Source: Ktedonospora formicarum
Lineage (GTDB): Bacteria > Chloroflexota > Ktedonobacteria > Ktedonobacterales > Ktedonobacteraceae
Assembly (NCBI RefSeq): GCF_016587355.1
Contig: NZ_BNJF01000004.1
Location: forward strand, 868,001-932,000
DNA length: 64,000 nucleotides
Direction: 5' to 3'
Of this stretch, positions 17,965 through 26,839 are shown piece after piece. The translations under genes and the position numbers were made by a program. The notes under the pieces were generated by a model, which worked only from the letters and a program-made list of their open reading frames with translations, made no database searches and had not been told where the DNA came from. Each line of letters begins with the position of its first letter. The first letter of the stretch is position 1.

Positions 17965-18390
17965 CATCCTCCCCATGCCTAGAAGGCTGACACTTCTACA
18001 CAACTATGCGATCTTGAGCAAGAACACGGAAGCGATGCGCTACAGGTATCTCGTTTTTCCCCACGCAAGAGGTGGCACGCGTTGGGTGAAAACGTCACGT
18101 GTCTCGCCAAGCTGAAGGCACATCAGTGTGCATCAAGGGGCGTTTTTTCACCACCTGTTCCTCGCATCACGCTGAGGATCTTTTGCAATCATGCATAGTT
18201 GTCAAGACGCAGCATGCTTGCCTGATGCTGCTCAATATCCAATCCAACATCGACTCATGACGATGCAGCAAGATCCCACTAGAAAGGTGAGTCCAAACAT
18301 GTTGGCAGGCAATAAAATCGCCTGTGGACCCGATCAAACGCGGATGGGCGATGTCACTGCTGTATTGGACGGCAACCTTTTACACAGCCT
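17965..18390. other. Intergenic stretch with a possible IS200/IS605-like right-end relic
   Basis: No gene seen. At 17961-18000 the sequence TTGACATCCTCCCC followed by a weak GCCTAGAAGGC pairing resembles the right end that borders many IS200/IS605 tnpB elements (pattern from general knowledge). No tnpB reading frame remains nearby, so at best it is a relic. Confidence 0.25.
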
Positions 18391-18630
18391 CTATTCTTGA
18401 TTCTCTCTGACCATGTTGAGCCTTTCCATAAGCTGGGCCTCTCGCTCCCGATATTCCTCCTCAGTGATTTGGCCGTTTTCGTATGAGTCTTCCAGGAGCA
18501 GCAACTCTTCCTTTATTTTGGAATCGTCGGTCCATTCCGCCTCCGCCATCTCGGCAATTTTCTTGAAGATACCTATCAAGCCTTTTACCGGAAGCAAGAG
18601 GCATATTAACCAACCAGTAAGTATAAACAT
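18391..18630 (-). CDS. gvpG: Gas vesicle protein GvpG
   Basis: A 79-aa protein. The hydrophobic N-terminus MFILTGWLICLLLPVKGL is followed by FKKIAEMAEAE and the conserved C-terminal helix IKEELLLLEDSYENGQITEE with EYREREAQLMERL, as in GvpG of actinobacterial clusters. ATG 18630 has AGGAGG 10 bases upstream, whereas an in-frame ATG at 18651 lies before the SD and is rejected. It is the last gene of the minus-strand arm. GvpG is an accessory protein of vesicle assembly that works with GvpF/L proteins. Confidence 0.85.
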   Translation of the reverse strand: MFILTGWLICLLLPVKGLIGIFKKIAEMAEAEWTDDSKIKEELLLLEDSYENGQITEEEYREREAQLMERLNMVRENQE

Positions 18631-18644
18631 AGGTAAAGTTCCTC

Positions 18645-19406
18645 CTACCAATGAATCACGATCTCTACAAAATTGTATGGGACGAGAGATGACGTGTACT
18701 TCAATTGTTTTCTCTCCCCATACTCCTCTCCCAGACTATGCACTTTTTCATCAAAAGCACTTTCCCTTTCCCTCAAGGTCAAAAAAGCCGCATTCACTAT
18801 GTTCATATCTCCATACACTTGATTCTCTTTCCACTTAAGACTGAGCGGCTTCAGGGTCTCAAGTAACGCTGTAGCTTCCTTTTTTTTCTTTTCCTCCAAC
18901 GCTTTTTGCACCAATTCACCAACTTGTACAGCTCCTGCGTATTTTTTCTGCTTGTCCTTTTCTTTTTCCAATTTCCCCTTTAGTGTTTTAATGTCTTTAT
19001 GCTCTTCAACTATTTCGGCGTAGGTAGCGTCCTTATCTCTCCAAAGTGCCCTTATTCCAAATTCCATTTTATCTGACATATCCTTGAGCAAATCAACAAA
19101 TTCCTGATAGCGATCTTTCAGCACTTTCTCTATGATTGCACCCTCGCTTTCGGCAATCGTACAAAATTTTACAGGTAAAACTGTGCCTTCTTCTACCGCT
19201 TTGTCCAACACCTTCGCGTGTGCAAGCGCATTATCCCTGGTCACTGGATATTTGACGACGGGAGAGCAGGAAATGACTGCTGCAATATCCTGGTACGGTA
19301 AGGTATAGACGAGATCGTCTCTGCCGCCAATACCGATTGGCCCCAACTCTTTTTTTGCTCCGTCTGCCAAAATGCCGTAGAGATAGCGTCCTTCTTCGTT
19401 ATTCAT
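18645..19406 (-). CDS. gvpF: Gas vesicle protein, GvpF/GvpL family
   Basis: A 253-aa GvpF/L protein. Conserved signatures are YLYGILAD at the N-terminus, DIAAVISCSPV, the AHAKVLDKAVEEGTVLPVKF segment, then the long charged helix (KGKLEKEKDKQKK, LVQKALEEKKKKEA) and the C-terminal DMNIVNAAFLTLRERESAFD and SSLVPYNFVEIVI. GvpF/L proteins contact GvpA during nucleation of the vesicle. It is one of three F/L paralogues here (with 19436-20446 and 24454-25263). It overlaps the SD of gvpG, so translational coupling is likely. Whether it should be called F or L cannot be settled by eye. Confidence 0.88.
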   Translation of the reverse strand: MNNEEGRYLYGILADGAKKELGPIGIGGRDDLVYTLPYQDIAAVISCSPVVKYPVTRDNALAHAKVLDKAVEEGTVLPVKFCTIAESEGAIIEKVLKDRYQEFVDLLKDMSDKMEFGIRALWRDKDATYAEIVEEHKDIKTLKGKLEKEKDKQKKYAGAVQVGELVQKALEEKKKKEATALLETLKPLSLKWKENQVYGDMNIVNAAFLTLRERESAFDEKVHSLGEEYGERKQLKYTSSLVPYNFVEIVIHW

Positions 19407-19435
19407 CTTTTTTCCCTTTCGTCATTTTGTTGGGA

Positions 19436-20446
19436 TCAGCTATCCCATTGAACGTCTTCTTTCCATCGATAGACTTCTGTGTGTATCAGCCCACCCTCAA
19501 TGAAATTTCGTAGCGTTCTGTGAGCATTTTGAATCGCCTGAAACTCCATAGAGGTCTCTCCACCTGCTTTATCTGGATGGTATTTTTTTGCAAGCTGATA
19601 ATATGCATCGCGAAGAGATTCGTCCGTTATCTCTCCAGTCAAACCAAGCGTTTTTTTCGCCGCTTCGATTTCTTCTGGATCAATTCTTTTAAAAAGAATT
19701 GTGGAGAAACTATATGGGGGAAGTGGGCCTACCACACGAAAATAGACGGTATTCTTCAACTTTTGATCCAGGGAATGAACGGCAGTATCAAAATCCTCCT
19801 GCTTCTTCTTCTCCAACAAGAAGGCAGCGTTAAAGATCATCTCATCATTCATCAGGTCGTGCAGGCAAATATCTACTGTTTCTTGTTTAAGATCTTGCAA
19901 TATCAATTGTTGATATTTGTTCTTTTCTTTCTTCAGTGCTTGACCAATTAATTGACCAAGCAGAACCTTATCCTCTACACTCACCTGCTCACCTCCCGAT
20001 GCAATTTTCTGTTGCACTTCGCGAAGCTGCTTGTCTTGGCCAACAAGAGTTGCAAGAATTGATGGTGGCTCCCATGTGGCGACCACATCAAGCTCTACCT
20101 TCCCCTCCACTTTGTCTAACTCATCTTTCAGCAAAGCATAACCTTTTTCCAGGAACTCGGTAACTTGAGCTTCGTTTTCTACCATAGTCCCAAATTTCAC
20201 TGGTAAGGTGATAAATTGGCCCATTACTTTTTCTATGGCCCGTTCGTGGGTGGCCAGATCTTTGATGACTTTCTCTTTACTAATGGAGTCATAGACCATC
20301 AATGGATTGTGGGAAATAACAGCGGCTATATCCTTAAACCCTATGGTCAGGACGTGAGAAGCCGCGCCATTGATAATGCCAATTGCGCCAAACTCTTGGG
20401 GCTCGCTCGTTTTAATAATGCAGTAGATATAGATGCCATCTGGCAT
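19436..20446 (-). CDS. GvpF/GvpL protein fused to a C-terminal J domain
   Basis: A 336-aa protein. Residues 1-255 are a GvpF/L domain: IYIYCII, KDIAAVISHNPLM, the ATHERAIEKVMGQFITLPVK motif, FNAAFLLEKKKQEDF and LPPYSF. Residues 258-320 are a J domain (DnaJ type) with EIEAAKKTLGL, LRDAYYQLAKKY, the invariant HPD at 290-292 and FQAIQNAHRTL. The J domain would recruit DnaK-type Hsp70 to the assembling vesicle. Links between gas-vesicle assembly and chaperones are known, and the neighbours here are an Hsp20-like GvpH and a CDC48-like ATPase. The start at 20446 follows AAGGAG. Intact HPD implies function. Confidence 0.9.
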   Translation of the reverse strand: MPDGIYIYCIIKTSEPQEFGAIGIINGAASHVLTIGFKDIAAVISHNPLMVYDSISKEKVIKDLATHERAIEKVMGQFITLPVKFGTMVENEAQVTEFLEKGYALLKDELDKVEGKVELDVVATWEPPSILATLVGQDKQLREVQQKIASGGEQVSVEDKVLLGQLIGQALKKEKNKYQQLILQDLKQETVDICLHDLMNDEMIFNAAFLLEKKKQEDFDTAVHSLDQKLKNTVYFRVVGPLPPYSFSTILFKRIDPEEIEAAKKTLGLTGEITDESLRDAYYQLAKKYHPDKAGGETSMEFQAIQNAHRTLRNFIEGGLIHTEVYRWKEDVQWDS

Positions 20447-20457
20447 AATTTTTCTCC

Positions 20458-22574
20458 TTAAAGGTGCGTTATCGTGCCTTGCATTGCCTCACTAAAGTGT
20501 CTCTTTTCAATAGTGAATTTCTCTAAATCTTCTTCTTTGCTATCTAGGAACTCCCGTATTGCCAGAAGACTTGCTTTCTGGCAATACGAGGCAATCTCTG
20601 CCCCGACTATATTCTCAGTTTCCATAGCCAGGCTTCGTGGTGTGACCCCTTTCCCTAAGGGTTTCCCTCGTGTATGAACCTTAAAGATCTCCTCCCGCGC
20701 TTTCAAATCAGGTTTTGGCATTTCAATCACAAAATCAAACCGTCCCGGTCTCAACATGGCTGGATCTATCAAATCGTGTCGGTTGGTGCTTGCTAACACC
20801 AGCACCCCTTCAACTCTTCAATTCCATCCATTTCGGTTAAGAACTGGGCAACTACTCGCTCGGTTACCTGTTCACCTGCCATTTTTCCTCGCTGGGGAAT
20901 GAGAGTTTCAATTTCGTCAAAAAACAAAATACAGGGAGCTGCCAGCCTAGCCTTTTTAAATACTTCACGAATGCTTCGCTCGCTTTCACCAATATATTTT
21001 GAAAGCAATTCTGGGCCGGAGACCGCGATAAAATTGACTTCCGCCTCTTTGGCAATCGCCTTGGCCATCAGTGTCTTTCCCGTTCCCGGTTCACCGGTTA
21101 AGAGAATCCCCTTGGCTGGCCTGGTATTTGCCCTGGTATATATGTCAGGATGATACAAGGGGTCTTTGACCGTCTCTTTCAGTATTTGCTTGACTTCACC
21201 CAATCCGCCTATATCGGCAAAATCTATTTCGGGTATCTCCGTAAAGAACTCACGAATGGCAGATGGCTCGATCTCACGTAACGCATTGAGAAAATCGTCC
21301 ATGCATACCTCAAGAGCAAGAATGTCCTTTTCTGGTACTACTTTCCGTTCAAAATCTATATTAGGCATCAACCTGCGAATTGCATGCATTGCTGCTTCAC
21401 GCGCTAAAGCTGCAAGATCGGCTCCCACGAAACCATGCGTGAGAAACGCTAACCGTTCAAGATCAACATCATCGGCTAATGGAATGCCTCTGGTGTGAAT
21501 CATGAGAATTTCTCGCCGTCCATTTTTATCTGGGATTGAAATAACAATTTCTCGATCAAAGCGACCAGGGCGACGAAGAGCTGGGTCAAGCATGTCAGGT
21601 AAATTCGTTGCACCGATAATGATGATTTGCCCCCGTTCCTCCAGACCGTCCATTAAGGCCAACAATTGAGCCACCACTCTGCGCTCAACCTGTTTTTCCT
21701 CTCCCAGGCCTTCTCTTTTGGGCGCGATCGCATCCAACTCATCCAAAAACAAGATGGCTGGGGCGCTGTTTTTGGCCTTCTCAAAGACACTGCGCAGGTG
21801 TGCTTCGGACTCACCGTAGAACTTATGGATAATCTCCGGGCCAGAAAGCTGCAAGAAGGTGGCATCGGTTTCATTGGCGATCACCTTGGCAATCAATGTC
21901 TTGCCGCAGCCAGGCGGACCATGCAAAAGAACTCCTTTGGGGGGCTCAACGCCTAAGCGTGCAAAAATATCAGGAAAACGCAACGGGAGCTCTATCATCT
22001 CTCGAATGCGCTGTGTCTGATTGCCAAGGCCCCCGATATCTTCGTACGTCAGCCGTGCCTCTACTGCCTTTCCCTCACCTGTGATAGCGATGGTGGTTCG
22101 TGGAGTGATCATCACAGCTCCGGCGGGCCGGGTATCCTGCACGCGGAAATCCTGCTTCTTCGAGCCTAAAAAAGTTGTTTGAACCCTATCCCCGGCAACC
22201 ACTGGAATAGCGGTAAGTTGTCTGGAAAGGTAAGCTGCGTCTGTCGTCGTTCTATCAAGTAAAGTCAAAGGAGAGAGGGTCACTTTTTCTGCTTCCGTGA
22301 TAGTGGTCATGGCAAGCTTCACCTGTTCGGTAATCCCTGCTTGCGCGTTTTCCCTGATGATACCATCTACCTGGACAATACCACGCCCCCGTAACTCAGG
22401 AAAGGTTGGCATGATCTTAACAACTGTTTCCCGTTTGCCTTTAAGGCTCACAATCTCCCCTGCGTCGCTAATGCCCAATTTCTCCATCACTTCTGGATCT
22501 ATTCGGGCAATGCCACGCCCCACATCCCGCGGATTTGCTTCGACTACCTTGAGTTGAACTGCCGTCTCGGGCAT
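20458..22574 (-). pseudogene. CDC48-family AAA+ ATPase of the gas-vesicle cluster, single-base frameshift
   Basis: A CDC48/VAT-type unfoldase of about 705 aa if one base is restored. The N-terminal double-psi barrel domain (1-170: ARIDPEVMEKLGI, DAGEIVSL) is followed by AAA domain 1 with Walker A GPPGCGKT (219-226), Walker B ILFLDEL (274-280) and arginine fingers RRPGRFDRE. AAA domain 2 has GEPGTGKT (494-501), ILFFDEIE (549-556) and MLRPGRFDFVIEMP. The reading frame breaks after EMDGIEELKG, where a run of four C (20805-20808, plus strand) would need five, and resumes with VLVLASTNRHDLIDPA to the stop at 20458. All motifs are intact, so a sequence error or recent mutation is likely. It seems to take the place of the AAA protein GvpN, which is not seen in the cluster. 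Confidence 0.88.
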
Positions 22575-22575
22575 G

Positions 22576-23382
22576 TTATCCTTTACTCATCCTTATCTCT
22601 AAAACGCCGTTTCGATATTTGCTGGTTAGGGTGCTGGCATCGACTCCTTCAGGTAAGATCACCTCTCGTGCATACTTGCGTCCCCTGCCAGCAGCAGAGA
22701 GCACAAGGATGTCTCCTTTGACCTCTGTGTGAATTTGCTTTCCCTCCACACCAGGCAATTCGATGATGATTAAAATGTGGTCTTTTTCATCAAAAACATC
22801 AGCTAAAGGCTGAATCTCCTCCTCCACAACCGAGCCATGGGCTGTCTTTTTCACATTGCCGAATGGTTCCACAACTGGCTTGCCACCAATACCCTGTTTG
22901 ACAGAGAAGCCGTATACACCTTTGATACGCCCAGAAGGGCTGGTAAATGCTCCTTCGCGTTTCGCTTCCCCCTTCCCTTCTTGCTCCAATTTGGAGACAA
23001 AATCGACCAGACTCCCGAGCCCTTGAAAAATGTCGTTGACCGTGAGTTTCCCCAGACCAAAATCAACTTCTAGTTTCTTCTTTTGATCTTCGTCTTTTTC
23101 TGATGGACTGCTCTCGTCCTCCGTTTGCTTTCTCTCCAACTCCTCTTTAAGTTGGGGAACCTCGCGGTTCATCGCCTTGGTGATTTCGGCGAGCCTCTCC
23201 TCTATCTGAGTTGTCTGCTGTGTAAATTGCTCAAGCTGCTTTTCAAGAACGCCTTTTTCAACATTTAGTTGACGTTGCTCCGAAGTCTTCTCGGTTCCAC
23301 TATCACGGCTTGAAAAAGCCTCGATAAGATCTTTGATACCAAGACCCTTTTTGATATCACTCATCCCCTTCGGTCTCTTCAT
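22576..23382 (-). CDS. gvpH: Gas vesicle protein GvpH, Hsp20-like
   Basis: A 268-aa protein from ATG 23382 (MKRPKGMSDIKKGLGIKDL). A long heptad-rich segment (VLEKQLEQFTQQTTQIEERL) and an acidic linker precede GVYGFSVKQGIGG. The C-terminal ~90 residues form an alpha-crystallin-like domain: ADVFDEKDHILIIIELPGVE, ILVLSAAGRGRKYAREVILP, YRNGVLEIRMSK. This order matches GvpH, a small-heat-shock-type accessory protein thought to keep GvpA and partners soluble. Longer in-frame starts upstream are less likely. It ends 1 bp before the CDC48-like gene, so the two are coupled. Confidence 0.88.
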   Translation of the reverse strand: MKRPKGMSDIKKGLGIKDLIEAFSSRDSGTEKTSEQRQLNVEKGVLEKQLEQFTQQTTQIEERLAEITKAMNREVPQLKEELERKQTEDESSPSEKDEDQKKKLEVDFGLGKLTVNDIFQGLGSLVDFVSKLEQEGKGEAKREGAFTSPSGRIKGVYGFSVKQGIGGKPVVEPFGNVKKTAHGSVVEEEIQPLADVFDEKDHILIIIELPGVEGKQIHTEVKGDILVLSAAGRGRKYAREVILPEGVDASTLTSKYRNGVLEIRMSKG

Positions 23383-23565
23383 AGTTTCATCTTTCTCTTC
23401 CTGTGAATTCAGAAGAACATCTCTCTTCTTCCTACCGTGAAGTAGGGAACCAACAGAGTATCCCTTACCAAGAGGTGCGTACATTCTCAGTCAGGGGATA
23501 GACATGGTTGCTAGAGATGTGATCGTGGAACATTACCAGGATGCCTTCAAATGCTTTCTCACCCT

Positions 23566-23781
23566 TTAGGCGGGAGCAGCAGTAGCAGTGAGTCCAATAG
23601 CTTCAGCATACTTGAGATATGTCTCCACAGAAGCGACGACCGCTCTGGCTTCAATCGATATCACCTCGATGCCTACGAGAGAGACCCTGATCCAGGCATC
23701 AATGACGATCCCTTTATCAAGAATGCGGTCAATTACTTCAGCAATGCTACCGGATGCTGGTGCTGCTTTTTCTACGGGCAT
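23566..23781 (-). CDS. gvpA: Major gas vesicle structural protein GvpA
   Basis: A 71-aa protein that polymerises into the vesicle rib wall. The GvpA core is complete: GSIAEVIDRILDKGIVIDAW, IRVSLVGIEVISIEARAVVA, SVETYLKYAEAIG. A short Ala-rich tail ends the protein. ATG 23781 has AGGAGG 8 bases upstream, one of the strongest SD sequences in the window, as expected for an abundant product. It heads the minus-strand arm. About 180 bp separate it from gvpH; no clear terminator hairpin is seen there, so gvpA may be co-transcribed at a higher level. Confidence 0.96.
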   Translation of the reverse strand: MPVEKAAPASGSIAEVIDRILDKGIVIDAWIRVSLVGIEVISIEARAVVASVETYLKYAEAIGLTATAAPA

Positions 23782-24173
23782 GGTTATTTACCTCCTCAGG
23801 CTTATTAAATGGGATTCCTTTTTGCTTCATATCGTGATCTTAGCCAGCCCAGCTGTTAAAAATTTTGCACTTAGAAGCAATTGTTATTAATCCCCAAAAA
23901 TGCTCATCCGTTGTGTTTTCTCTCTATTTTATCTACACGTTCATTATTTGTAATGAGTTACGATTACAACAGGCCATAAATAATTGATGAGATAACTGAT
24001 GAGTATCGCGATTATATTAACAATCGTGTGATTATATAGACGAAGCCAACCACACATTGATGATCTTTAAAGCCTGCTTACCGCTCCTAATGGAGCTGGT
24101 CAATGCATGTTGGAGATATTCGAAGCATTTTTCTTGCTGGCGGCAGCTTCAAGACGTTGGAAGGAGAGAGTAA
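23782..24173. promoter_or_regulatory. Divergent promoter region of the gas-vesicle cluster
   Basis: A 392-bp AT-rich gap between gvpA (-) and gvpO (+). It must contain promoters for both arms. Repeated CGATTATAT and TGATTATAT motifs occur around 24007-24036. No gene and no clear operator were identified. Confidence 0.6.
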
Positions 24174-24440
24174 TTGAGCATCAACACAATTAGAGAGAGA
24201 ACCAAGAAATTCTTGAGAGAAGCTCTGGATATCAAAGAGCTTGGAGGGGAGATCAAAATCATTGGTCTTGATAAGGCCGAGGATGGTTGGGTTGCCCAGG
24301 TCGAAGCGGCAGAAAGAAATGCTGCTCTGCCAGGTCACGCGGTTTTTGAAAAAAAGTATTACATTGTCAAACTGAATAGTGAACTTGAAGTTTTCTCCTT
24401 TAAGCAAGTGAAAAGCATTGGAGAGCAGGAGGAAGAATAG
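24174..24440 (+). CDS. gvpO: Gas vesicle protein GvpO
   Basis: An 88-aa protein starting at TTG 24174, with AAGGAG 7 bases upstream that decides the start. The body matches the GvpO family: TKKFLREALDIKELGGEIKI, DGWVAQVEAAER and the strand pair KKYYIVKLNSELEVFSFKQV. The role is in regulating or promoting gvp expression and assembly in other organisms. It is first in the plus-strand arm, 13 bp before the next gene, so coupling is likely. Confidence 0.88.
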   Translation: MSINTIRERTKKFLREALDIKELGGEIKIIGLDKAEDGWVAQVEAAERNAALPGHAVFEKKYYIVKLNSELEVFSFKQVKSIGEQEEE

Positions 24441-24453
24441 AAAGGCTCAAAGT

Positions 24454-25263
24454 ATGCTTTCTCACTATGGACTCTATGCCTATGGGTTGGTAAACAAAGA
24501 ACCTGAGCACCTAGATATTTTAGGGATAGATAATCAAAGCAAAGTCTACCCCGTGTCAGAAAACGATATGTACGTAATGGTGAGTAAGATCGATATTGAT
24601 GCGTTTCAAAATCGAATTAAAGGCCTGGTTTCTGAATTGACGAACACCAAGGATACTATTCAGCAGGGGGCTGCGGAACTGTTACAAGCTCACGAACACG
24701 TCATTGATACGCTCATGCAGAATACTACCGTTATTCCCTTAAAATTCGGTACTATTTTGAAAGATGAAAAAGCTGCCTCACAGATGCTTCAGGATCAGAA
24801 GGAGCATTTTCAAAATCTCCTCGCTAAATTTACGGGCAAGGTGGAATGGGGCGTGAAGGTCTATGCCAATAAGCAAGCTTTGATGAAGCATCTTATGCAG
24901 AATGACCCCAAGTTCATCGGCTTACAAGAGCAACGAGCAAAATTATCACGAGGGGCCGCCTATCTCTTTGACAAAAAAATGGAAGCAGAAGTGAAGAATG
25001 CCATCGCAACTCAATTTGCCCATATCACTGAAAGCATTTTTCATGCATTTGAAAGTGATGCATTTGAGGCGAAGTTGAATAATATACTGCCACAAAAAAT
25101 GACAGGAAAAACGCAAGAGATGATACTTAATGCAGCCTATTTAATTGAAAGGGGGAGAGAAACTTCTTTTCGTCAACAAGGGAAGCAGTTTGTTGATGAG
25201 TATAATTTCATAGAATTAGATCTAGAATTTTCTGGACCTTGGCCTCCCTATAATTTTACGTAG
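24454..25263 (+). CDS. gvpL: Gas vesicle protein, GvpL/GvpF family
   Basis: A 269-aa GvpF/L protein, the third paralogue. Signatures are HYGLYAYGLV, the AHEHVIDTLMQNTTVIPLKF motif, VEWGVKVYANKQALMKHL and the C-terminal EMILNAAYLIERGRETSF and GPWPPYNF. ATG 24454 has AAAGG 9 bases upstream; a TTG at 24418 in the same frame overlaps gvpO and is less likely. GvpL is proposed as the interaction hub of vesicle accessory proteins. The assignment as L rather than F is only by its position next to gvpO. Confidence 0.87.
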   Translation: MLSHYGLYAYGLVNKEPEHLDILGIDNQSKVYPVSENDMYVMVSKIDIDAFQNRIKGLVSELTNTKDTIQQGAAELLQAHEHVIDTLMQNTTVIPLKFGTILKDEKAASQMLQDQKEHFQNLLAKFTGKVEWGVKVYANKQALMKHLMQNDPKFIGLQEQRAKLSRGAAYLFDKKMEAEVKNAIATQFAHITESIFHAFESDAFEAKLNNILPQKMTGKTQEMILNAAYLIERGRETSFRQQGKQFVDEYNFIELDLEFSGPWPPYNFT

Positions 25264-25272
25264 AGATACTCT

Positions 25273-26001
25273 ATGAACAATCAGGAGAGCCAAAATAACG
25301 AACAGCTACTCAGGAGTCAACATTTTACTCTTTTAGAACTTTTGGACAGGCTTCTTGATAAAGGAGCGATGGTAAAAGGAGAAATTCTGCTCTCCGTAGC
25401 TGATATTGATCTTGTTTACCTGAACTTAGGACTCTTACTCTCCTCGGTAAAAACCATTGAGAACGCTGCCAGAAGAAGTAGTCATGGAGAGCCAGACTGG
25501 CTTACTCCCCAACCTCCTTCCCAGGGAGGGCTTTTGGATGAGGGCCTCGTGAGAGAGGAGGAAAAGGAGGCTCCACCTGCACCTCTGTCTGAAGAAAAGA
25601 GCCAGGGGAGCAGTGATACAGGTGATGAAGAAGCCACAGCATCTTTAGAAAAAGAAGAGGGGCAGAATAAAGATGATGAAGAAGCCATAGTAAGAGCTCT
25701 ACCTTCAACCAGTGGCCCGATTACGGACCAAACAGCAAAGCCAAAAGCGAATATCGATCCTAAAAACGTAGAAAAAGGCCTGGCTAAACTCGTATTAACG
25801 CTGGTTGACCTCATACGCAAGCTGATGGAGAAACAGGCCATCCGCCGCATAGAGGATGATCAGTTAAGCAGCGATGAAATCGAAAAAGTAGGAAATGCTT
25901 TTCTCCTCTTGGAGGAGAAAATGGAAGAGCTTAAAGAGACATTTGGTCTCACAGATGAGGATTTAAACTTAGATTTAGGTCCGCTAGGAGATCTTTTATG
26001 A
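25273..26001 (+). CDS. GvpJ-GvpK fusion protein
   Basis: A 242-aa protein with two known gas-vesicle domains. Residues 17-63 are GvpA/J-like (LLELLDRLLDKGAMVKGEIL, VADIDLVYLNLGLLLSSVKT). Residues 64-157 form a Pro/Glu/Ser-rich acidic linker. Residues 158-240 are GvpK (NIDPKNVEKGLAKLVLTLVD, LMEKQAIRRIE, EEKMEELKETFGLTDEDLNL, GPLGDLL). GvpJ and GvpK are usually separate small genes, both minor structural/assembly factors. The frame is uninterrupted and both domains are well conserved, so the fusion looks real. It starts 9 bp after gvpL. Confidence 0.9.
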   Translation: MNNQESQNNEQLLRSQHFTLLELLDRLLDKGAMVKGEILLSVADIDLVYLNLGLLLSSVKTIENAARRSSHGEPDWLTPQPPSQGGLLDEGLVREEEKEAPPAPLSEEKSQGSSDTGDEEATASLEKEEGQNKDDEEAIVRALPSTSGPITDQTAKPKANIDPKNVEKGLAKLVLTLVDLIRKLMEKQAIRRIEDDQLSSDEIEKVGNAFLLLEEKMEELKETFGLTDEDLNLDLGPLGDLL

Positions 26002-26086
26002 GCACTGTTACCTGCTTGATACATCGCGACTTCGAGAACAAAAAGGAGGATATTTTCGGAGAGAGCAAGCTAGAGTTAGGAAAGAG

Positions 26087-26368
26087 ATGAGGTCGTCTAT
26101 GCCAGAACAAATGAGCAGTGTCCAAACGGCGAATTTAGCTGATCTCCTGGATCGAATTCTTGATAAAGGAGTGGTGATCGTCGGAGACATCAAGATTAAC
26201 TTGATAGATGTTGAGCTTTTGACAATCAAAATCAGGTTGTTGGTCGCCTCAGTGGATAAAGCAAAATCGATCGGTATTGATTGGTGGGAGCACGATCCAT
26301 TTATCACTTCTGGTAAGAATAAGACGCGACTTGCGGCAAAAAATGGAGAGGAAGCCGAGGGGGGATGA
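26087..26368 (+). CDS. gvpJ: Minor gas vesicle protein GvpJ/GvpM type
   Basis: A 93-aa GvpA-family paralogue: ADLLDRILDKGVVIVGDIKI, LIDVELLTIKIRLLVASVDK. The C-terminal tail is longer than in GvpA (WWEHDPFITSGKNKTRLAAK), as in GvpJ and GvpM, which are thought to form the conical caps or nucleation sites. The SD TTAGGAAAGAG precedes ATG 26087; the internal ATG at 26099 is an alternative. J versus M cannot be decided by eye. Confidence 0.87.
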   Translation: MRSSMPEQMSSVQTANLADLLDRILDKGVVIVGDIKINLIDVELLTIKIRLLVASVDKAKSIGIDWWEHDPFITSGKNKTRLAAKNGEEAEGG

Positions 26369-26441
26369 GGCCACTCACATGTGGACTGACGGGCCACTAT
26401 CTTTGCCACTCTTGTATATATTAGGAAGGAAAAGACAAACC

Positions 26442-26693
26442 ATGGCAAAAACTTTCGACGTTTCATTCTCTGGTGAGCCAGAATCCGCTTTTCAACGTGC
26501 CAAACACGCCGCCGATGCAGCAGGAGCAACCCTAAGAGGTGATGAAAAGAGCGGCACCTTTTCAGGCAAAGGAGTTGAGGGCCGCTATGACGTAAGCGGT
26601 CAGACGGTTCATGTGACAATTACAAAAAAACCTGTTATTGTCTCTGATTCCGCTGTTGAGTCAAGACTTCGAGAATTCTTTGGGGAGCGCTAA
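26442..26693 (+). CDS. Small protein resembling the polyhydroxyalkanoic-acid system family
   Basis: An 83-aa protein: FDVSFSGEPESAFQRAKHAA, DEKSGTFSGKGVEGRYDVSG, VHVTITKKPVIVSDSAVESR then LREFFGE. The layout (helix, then strand with G-GVEGR-DV, strand, C-terminal helix) resembles the putative polyhydroxyalkanoic acid system (PHA_gran_rgn) family, as remembered, not searched. AGGAAGGA precedes ATG 26442. It lies within the plus-strand gas-vesicle arm in the same orientation, which suggests a vesicle-related role, perhaps surface or granule association (inference). Confidence 0.7.
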   Translation: MAKTFDVSFSGEPESAFQRAKHAADAAGATLRGDEKSGTFSGKGVEGRYDVSGQTVHVTITKKPVIVSDSAVESRLREFFGER

Positions 26694-26839
26694 CTGTTTC
26701 ATTTGGTGTATGCCATGCGCGGTAGTAGGAAAAGAAGAAGGAGAAGAAAGAGGGTATCTCTCACCTCGAGTTGTTACCCTCTCTATTCTCCCATATACAC
26801 TTTCCTGGGAAGCGTTGATGATAGTAGAGGGAGAAGTCG

